Of a stretch of DNA of 11,850 bases, positions 9,101 through 11,850 are shown piece after piece. This DNA is from Pseudanabaena sp. CAN_BIN31. Its GTDB lineage: Bacteria > Cyanobacteriota > Cyanobacteriia > Pseudanabaenales > Pseudanabaenaceae. The notes beneath the pieces are model-generated. The model saw only the letters and a list, made by a program, of their open reading frames with translations. It did not search any database and was not told where the DNA came from. The stretch spans positions 1 to 11,850 of the forward strand of contig JAJAZG010000277.1 in NCBI GenBank assembly GCA_026785865.1, in the 5' to 3' direction. The number at the start of each line of letters is the position of its first letter. Position 1 is the stretch's first letter. The position numbers were made by a program, and so were the translations under genes.

Positions 9101-10157
9101 TTTGATAATAATCATAGTATTGATCGATCTCTGGCTCTCGATCAGGCAAAACATCCCGAATTCTGCGAGATGCAATTGTGTAATAATCAGTCTGGTTCTT
9201 GTCTGCCAATAAACTGAGTTCTTTAAAGCGATCGCCTTTCAGTTTTGTTGGAGTAGCTTTCTGAGAAGCCACAATTGTCCAAATTTTAGCACCTTCGTCT
9301 CTAGGCAACGAATGCCCAATTGTTTCTAGAGTTTCCTCGTCAGCAGCTCTCTGAGCATCAGTTTTTTCCCGATCTTGCCAAAAAGCAAACTCATCCATCA
9401 CTAAAAGTATGCCTGTATATCCAGCATTCTTGACTTGCTGGTAAATATGTCTAGCTCTTTCTTTGGTACTGATGGGAACCTCAGGCTGAATTCCCTGCTG
9501 TTGGCAGTATTCAACAATCAGTTCGGCGGCAGCACTATCTCCCTCTTCTGTTCTTAAATCGGCTAGAGTTGAACCCGTTGCATTTTTGACAAACTGATTA
9601 ATATCAGAACGCAATCCTTGCTGAGAATCTTGATACCATTTCAGTAAATTATCATTTGTGGTCAATTGGAGAACAGGCAAACTAGGATTATATTGACGTT
9701 CAACTTGCCAAGTTTTTTCACTTTCACGAGCAATAATATCTAGTAAACTGCGCTCTAATGAACCACCTTGTCCCCCTTCTCCTCTCAAAGAAAATACAAC
9801 TGGTAATAGTCGTTTGGATTGAAGCTTAATTCCGTTATTTTGGATCTCGCGATCGCTTGCAGCATCCCAGACAATTTGTTTGGTTAACTCAGGATTTTCA
9901 CCTAAAAGTGCTACCAATGTAGCCAGAAAATGAGTTTTCCCAGCCCCATACTCTGCTTGAATCCAAAAACCCTGCCCTCGATCTGCCACTACTTCTTCAA
10001 TAACTTGGTTGAAGTAAGCTCTAATTGAGTTAGTAAAAATGTAATTTTTGACCGTTTCGATTGGCTCTTTGATTGCTTGCGCTAATGAAAGAGTAGTTTC
10101 TGGTCGTTTTGTTTTGGGTTTAATTAAATGCTGAAGTTTTGATAGTTCTATAGTCAA
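6162..10157 (-). CDS. brxC: Large P-loop ATPase of the BrxC/PglY type
   Basis: The protein is 1331 aa from the chosen TTG. A canonical Walker A (AEYGAGKTH, residues 68-76, lysine 74) and Walker B (ILLVMDEFAFW, 250-260, D255/E256) are followed by a sensor-like strand (WTIVASQKA, 293-301). This is the layout of the very large BrxC/PglY ATPases of BREX systems, which are usually about 1200-1300 aa. The rest is mostly helical, with a charged coiled-coil-prone region around 1090-1160. A C-terminal cluster of C1172, H1185, C1189 and C1192 could bind zinc. In BREX, BrxC is required for defence and thought to act as an oligomeric DNA-associated motor or scaffold. The frame is open to a TTG at 10214 that overlaps the previous gene, but AAGGAGGAG at 10161-10169 is placed five bases from the TTG at 10155-10157, so I prefer that start. 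The gene ends 13 nt before the multi-domain DNA-binding gene. Family placement rests on motifs, length and context; a plain AAA+/STAND-like assignment is less likely. Confidence 0.85.
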   Translation of the reverse strand: MTIELSKLQHLIKPKTKRPETTLSLAQAIKEPIETVKNYIFTNSIRAYFNQVIEEVVADRGQGFWIQAEYGAGKTHFLATLVALLGENPELTKQIVWDAASDREIQNNGIKLQSKRLLPVVFSLRGEGGQGGSLERSLLDIIARESEKTWQVERQYNPSLPVLQLTTNDNLLKWYQDSQQGLRSDINQFVKNATGSTLADLRTEEGDSAAAELIVEYCQQQGIQPEVPISTKERARHIYQQVKNAGYTGILLVMDEFAFWQDREKTDAQRAADEETLETIGHSLPRDEGAKIWTIVASQKATPTKLKGDRFKELSLLADKNQTDYYTIASRRIRDVLPDREPEIDQYYDYYQNNFRFIKTNNISREQFLDCFPFQPRAFEIIKRITRENLPSARFGIAVLYDVLTQDNLKLLERNRLIVASDLLGSSDLSTGFKDSIYEDSYNAYLAARDSLKDLELEVEDVVIAQNILGFLFLEHLAYIDAGTEHWVKVLDIVEATLTQSDIINGADKIDLILDKLENLSQIEYEKKKQKTSERQSRFVSVKSDSFNPSNIFRRNRTKVTSDPSELLVVWRELLLASPGKTLGKDNLFGNFSLDKTKSSLVIHNHVEYKHEVVITDQWRSSSYGVQLNFDNHARIVFLTYSEDINQNDLEDPRIAVVVPAPLTHTAQDHLKNWLTIAQIETTYRSDQSADGERMREFLKEKRKDTIQEIQKNQVDAYRKGTVFTRKSLGIKLGDIFKHGSAVSLSALIDQAIASLAQKLLSDTYTQALINKSGFKGSQKFSQADVRRVFEGLFSHSPATAASRSAVDSYGVGLGLTQSTNTLVFAPENCPVFTIFREQLTKHQGKVTRNQLEKLLVGTEYGLTKDLLSLYLICFVHHGSPRCELELNADTTLRLRDGSTPAQQRVTADMIRQLDWHTKFNQEILGLQESQGVDWNIVVPFARLLDDNLTTTTDTQKQLEQQDRLLTRSIQTWKQKVETVSNGLESLAKSLGSIVPASVSAKLAPLQLITTTTKLDSFFETALELFGNEEQLIQVIADFKTLEDLSQYTYLGSEQAYLRQMNDSLPTNADALVSMLDSALAGFDLEQLIGSPIFQAKLKSQIDSLKTDYSNQYRIYHRDYHQTIQALKSDLADTEEKLQVLERLNSISELGLPIASKLRLQREALLKKLNICPVNDQELQSSLLHDPLCTSCRLELKSSIPTESVIIWRQELDGAIAEQIVRLKNETVKRLLRNSEVATVKQLLQVLDTNQTENLIDLITDEMTQQIQALFRQANVVSATSDVLVQIRESYSTIEREQLKDVLRTIELLLEAKFEEVEQANPGKNIRINLE

Positions 10158-10160
10158 AAT

Positions 10161-10169
10161 CTCCTCCTT
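10161..10169 (-). promoter_or_regulatory. Strong ribosome binding site that sets the ATPase start
   Basis: On the minus strand this reads AAGGAGGAG, a near-perfect Shine-Dalgarno, with GGAGG five bases ahead of the TTG at 10157. It favours this TTG over the in-frame upstream TTG at 10214, which has no comparable signal and would add 19 lysine- and isoleucine-rich residues. Confidence 0.75.
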
Positions 10170-10203
10170 GTTTATCTTGTTAAATGAATGTTTAAATTTC
10201 AGC

Positions 10204-10701
10204 TTAAGTATCAATTAGAGGACTTTCAGTGTGACCGATCTCTGGAAAAGGCTTTTTCAGAATTTCGATATCCACAGTTACGCAATTGGGTAGAGCATCC
10301 AGTGACTCTTCGCTGGGAATCGGCGGCAGCACAACGATCGCGCAAGTGCCATCTGTGAGGTAATCTTCATAAAAAGGTAGCAGTCCGATTTGATATCGAG
10401 CTAGTAATAGTGGTTCAGTAATTACCAAAAACTGAGGTGTACCCACGCTATGAATTCCTTTCAAATATTGTCTGATATTTTCAAGTAATTGTAACCTAGA
10501 TTTACTGTTAGGTAAAGATTCAGCAAGATCATCAATACTTAAGGTTAATAACCGATTAGCTGGCTGCTTTCCTTGTTTTAAGGCTTCACGTAGCAATTTT
10601 AAAATTACATCTTTAGTTTCGCGGACAAAAAATAGATGTCGTCCACTGCGTTCTTGTTCGGCTAGGTTTTTGGCAACATCTTTAAATTCCAAGAGGTTCA
10701 T
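10204..10701 (-). CDS. Small alpha/beta protein, BrxB-like by position
   Basis: This 165-aa protein has an alternating strand-helix pattern: GRHLFFVRE (20-28), NRLLTLSIDDLAESL (49-63), PQFLVITEPLLLARY (89-103) and GTCAIVVLPPIP (117-128). The layout resembles the nucleotide-binding-like fold of BrxB (DUF1788), where a similar strand followed by an acidic helix and a later FLxxT-type strand occur, but there is no Walker A, so it is probably a degenerate or non-ATPase version. BrxF of type 3 BREX is another candidate relative. In type 1 BREX, BrxB sits between brxA and brxC, as this gene does. Its ATG overlaps the upstream stop by four bases (ATGA, 10698-10701), with AGGA at 10709-10712 as a modest ribosome binding site. 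The gap to the chosen ATPase start is 46 nt. The gene is real; the family assignment is tentative and needs a profile or structure comparison. Confidence 0.8.
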   Translation of the reverse strand: MNLLEFKDVAKNLAEQERSGRHLFFVRETKDVILKLLREALKQGKQPANRLLTLSIDDLAESLPNSKSRLQLLENIRQYLKGIHSVGTPQFLVITEPLLLARYQIGLLPFYEDYLTDGTCAIVVLPPIPSEESLDALPNCVTVDIEILKKPFPEIGHTESPLIDT

Positions 10702-11429
10702 GGGAGCTTCCTATAAGTCAAAATTTCATTAGCACTATAGCTCGTGGTCACTTGTTCTAGTTGATCGGCACGTACATACTTTGCCAAAATCTTTTTCGAT
10801 TCTAGCAAACGTAATAATTTGATCACATCACTATGCGATCGCAATCCTAAATAACGCCAAAAGACATGATTAAGCACATCTCGAACATCAATCGTGGTGG
10901 GTTGAGGGGCAAATAGAACATGGAGTAAGACCCCAAATGCTCTCTCCAGATCAATTTGTTCGCGCACATAAAATAATTTCTTTGAATGCGTTACCAAGCC
11001 AGATGCTTGCAACGCACCACTCATCTTTGTCTTAAGTGTGGGCTTATCCTCTCCATAAATCTCTTTGAAGAAAGGCTCGACTAATTCATTAAACTCTAAG
11101 CGATCGCCTGGTTGACAAGTTAAAACATGCATCTTGACAAATTCCGCAATCACTGGCTCACTAGCCAAAAATTGATAGCGCATTAAAGCTTGTAGCAAGC
11201 TTTCATCTTTGTATGTTTTCCATGCCATGCAAGTTGGCTGATCAAGCGTTTTGTCAGGAAAGAATCGAAATAAAATCGCACTGGCGATCCTTTTTCTAGA
11301 TTCTTCTGAAGTTTGGGGTAGTTTGTTAACTAATTTGGTATAAAAACCTTCAAAATTCTTGAATTTACTACTAAGCTTGATAGCAAAAATACTTTCTTGC
11401 CATAGATTTTGTTGAAAAACTTTTGCCAT
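10698..11429 (-). CDS. Winged-helix-like protein, BrxA-like by position; first gene of the operon
   Basis: This 243-aa protein appears all-helical with at least one winged-helix-like segment (LEFNELVEPFFKEIYG through TKMSGALQASGLV to KLFYVRE, about 111-157) and a second helical block at 160-215. It carries no enzyme motif, signal peptide or membrane span. BrxA (DUF1819) of BREX systems is a small helical DNA-binding protein of about 200-250 aa that begins the operon, so size, position and overall character agree, but I do not recognise a BrxA signature in the sequence itself. The ATG at 11427-11429 has a GGAG at 11437-11440 seven bases upstream. The stop overlaps the next ATG (ATGA), pointing to coupled translation with the 165-aa protein. 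As the promoter-proximal gene it might also autoregulate the operon, which is speculation. Confidence 0.8.
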   Translation of the reverse strand: MAKVFQQNLWQESIFAIKLSSKFKNFEGFYTKLVNKLPQTSEESRKRIASAILFRFFPDKTLDQPTCMAWKTYKDESLLQALMRYQFLASEPVIAEFVKMHVLTCQPGDRLEFNELVEPFFKEIYGEDKPTLKTKMSGALQASGLVTHSKKLFYVREQIDLERAFGVLLHVLFAPQPTTIDVRDVLNHVFWRYLGLRSHSDVIKLLRLLESKKILAKYVRADQLEQVTTSYSANEILTYRKLP

Positions 11430-11458
11430 AAAAAATCTCCGCAGTCATAGAAAATTGG

Positions 11459-11613
11459 CTCAATAGGTGTTTCGGGTAGGTCAAACATCATAAGCGGCTC
11501 AATGCAGTTCATGACAAACATTTCAGTTATCGAAGACCTCCGAGATTAAAGCCATTGTGCATCAAGCATTTCAGCACTTTAAAATAAAGTACATCCCCGA
11601 AACACCTATTGAG
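11459..11613. repeat. Perfect 18-bp inverted repeat bracketing the operon promoter region
   Basis: CTCAATAGGTGTTTCGGG at 11459-11476 recurs as its exact reverse complement at 11596-11613, leaving 119 bp between the arms. The match stops sharply at both ends. The proximal arm begins 29 nt upstream of the first start codon, and the distal arm lies above the candidate promoter. Possible roles are paired operator sites, ends of an invertible segment, or relics of a small mobile element. No recombinase or transposase gene is in the window, and no target-site duplication is evident next to the arms. Confidence 0.85.
11487..11517 (-). promoter_or_regulatory. Candidate sigma-70-type promoter of the five-gene operon
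   Basis: On the minus strand TTGTCA (11512-11517) matches the -35 consensus at five of six bases and TATGAT (11487-11492) matches the -10 at five of six. The spacer is 19 bp, longer than the ideal 17, so this is a weak prediction. Transcription would begin around 11480 and give a leader of about 50 nt that includes the proximal inverted-repeat arm. No better pair was found between the distal arm and the first gene. Confidence 0.35.
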
Positions 11614-11850
11614 TCTCTTCATAATCGGTAACGCAGGGGGTATCCATGTCCAATAAATATATCGTAGCAAGCCAAGCAAACACCTAAAAAGCTTGAAATC
11701 TCGTTGGGTTGAATGAGTATAAATACTTATTCGTATAAATTTAATGGCAGATAAGTAACAATTATCTGTTCTAAGATGCTTCTGAGACATGTTAAGGTTT
11801 TGGATCAAAAATTTAAGCTTATCAACCAGCCCATGCCCCAAAATTAAATC

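Larger units (their letters stand above)
11430..11850. other. Intergenic leader and upstream region of the operon, no supportable gene
   Basis: These 421 bases hold no gene I can defend. Open frames exist on the minus strand, the longest about 104 codons from a TTG near 11841 and another of 63 codons, but they have no recognisable domain or good ribosome binding site, and their leucine- and cysteine-rich translations look like noncoding AT-rich DNA. The region contains the operon's candidate promoter and an 18-bp inverted repeat. A third partial copy of the repeat core (AAACACCTA) lies at 11678-11686. Confidence 0.6.

Noticed and set aside
492..11429. DISARM or a standard type 1-3 BREX system
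   Set aside because: No helicase, DUF1998 protein, phospholipase-D domain, methyltransferase, kinase or BrxL is present, so the locus does not meet the gene content of these systems.
11330..11521. 63-codon minus-strand open frame overlapping the start of the first operon gene
   Set aside because: It overlaps the well-supported 243-aa gene in another frame and spans the promoter and an inverted-repeat arm; it shows no domain.
11527..11841. 104-codon minus-strand open frame upstream of the operon
   Set aside because: It needs a TTG start, has no evident ribosome binding site, runs through one arm of the inverted repeat, and its translation matches no family I recognise, including transposases.

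Overview
The window looks cyanobacterial. The base composition is AT-leaning (about 40% GC by eye), and at least 11 copies of the octamer GCGATCGC (HIP1, the hallmark repeat of many cyanobacterial genomes) occur, at 152, 322, 1615, 1950, 4343, 6508, 7897, 9228, 9849, 10835 and 11100. I cannot name a genus with confidence. No rRNA, tRNA, CRISPR array or complete insertion sequence was found.

Almost all of the window is one minus-strand operon of five tightly packed genes, read from right to left. In order these are: a 243-aa winged-helix-like protein (10698-11429, BrxA-like by position), a 165-aa alpha/beta protein (10204-10701, BrxB-like by position and by the look of its strands), a roughly 1330-aa P-loop ATPase of the BrxC/PglY kind (6162-10157), an 1149-aa DNA-binding protein (2699-6148), and a PglZ-family protein of the alkaline phosphatase superfamily (492-2702). 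Two junctions are 4-base ATGA overlaps and the other two gaps are 13 and 46 nt, so the genes are very probably co-expressed.

The gene order matches type 1 BREX phage defence (brxA-brxB-brxC-pglX-pglZ), except that the slot normally held by the PglX DNA methyltransferase holds a different protein. That protein carries two tandem RNA polymerase alpha-CTD-like helix-hairpin-helix domains, a sigma-70 region 4-like helix-turn-helix and a HARE-HTH winged helix. No methyltransferase, nuclease, helicase or BrxL protease is visible in the window. My main inference is a BREX-like, methylation-independent defence system built around a reader of DNA or transcription.

Upstream of the operon, 11430-11850 has no gene I can support. 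It holds a weak candidate promoter bracketed by a perfect 18-bp inverted repeat (11459-11476 and 11596-11613), which might be an operator pair, the ends of an invertible promoter segment, or a mobile-element relic. Downstream, positions 1-424 hold the C-terminal half of a glutathionyl-hydroquinone reductase gene that has lost its 5' half and start codon. This suggests the defence operon sits at a rearrangement breakpoint.
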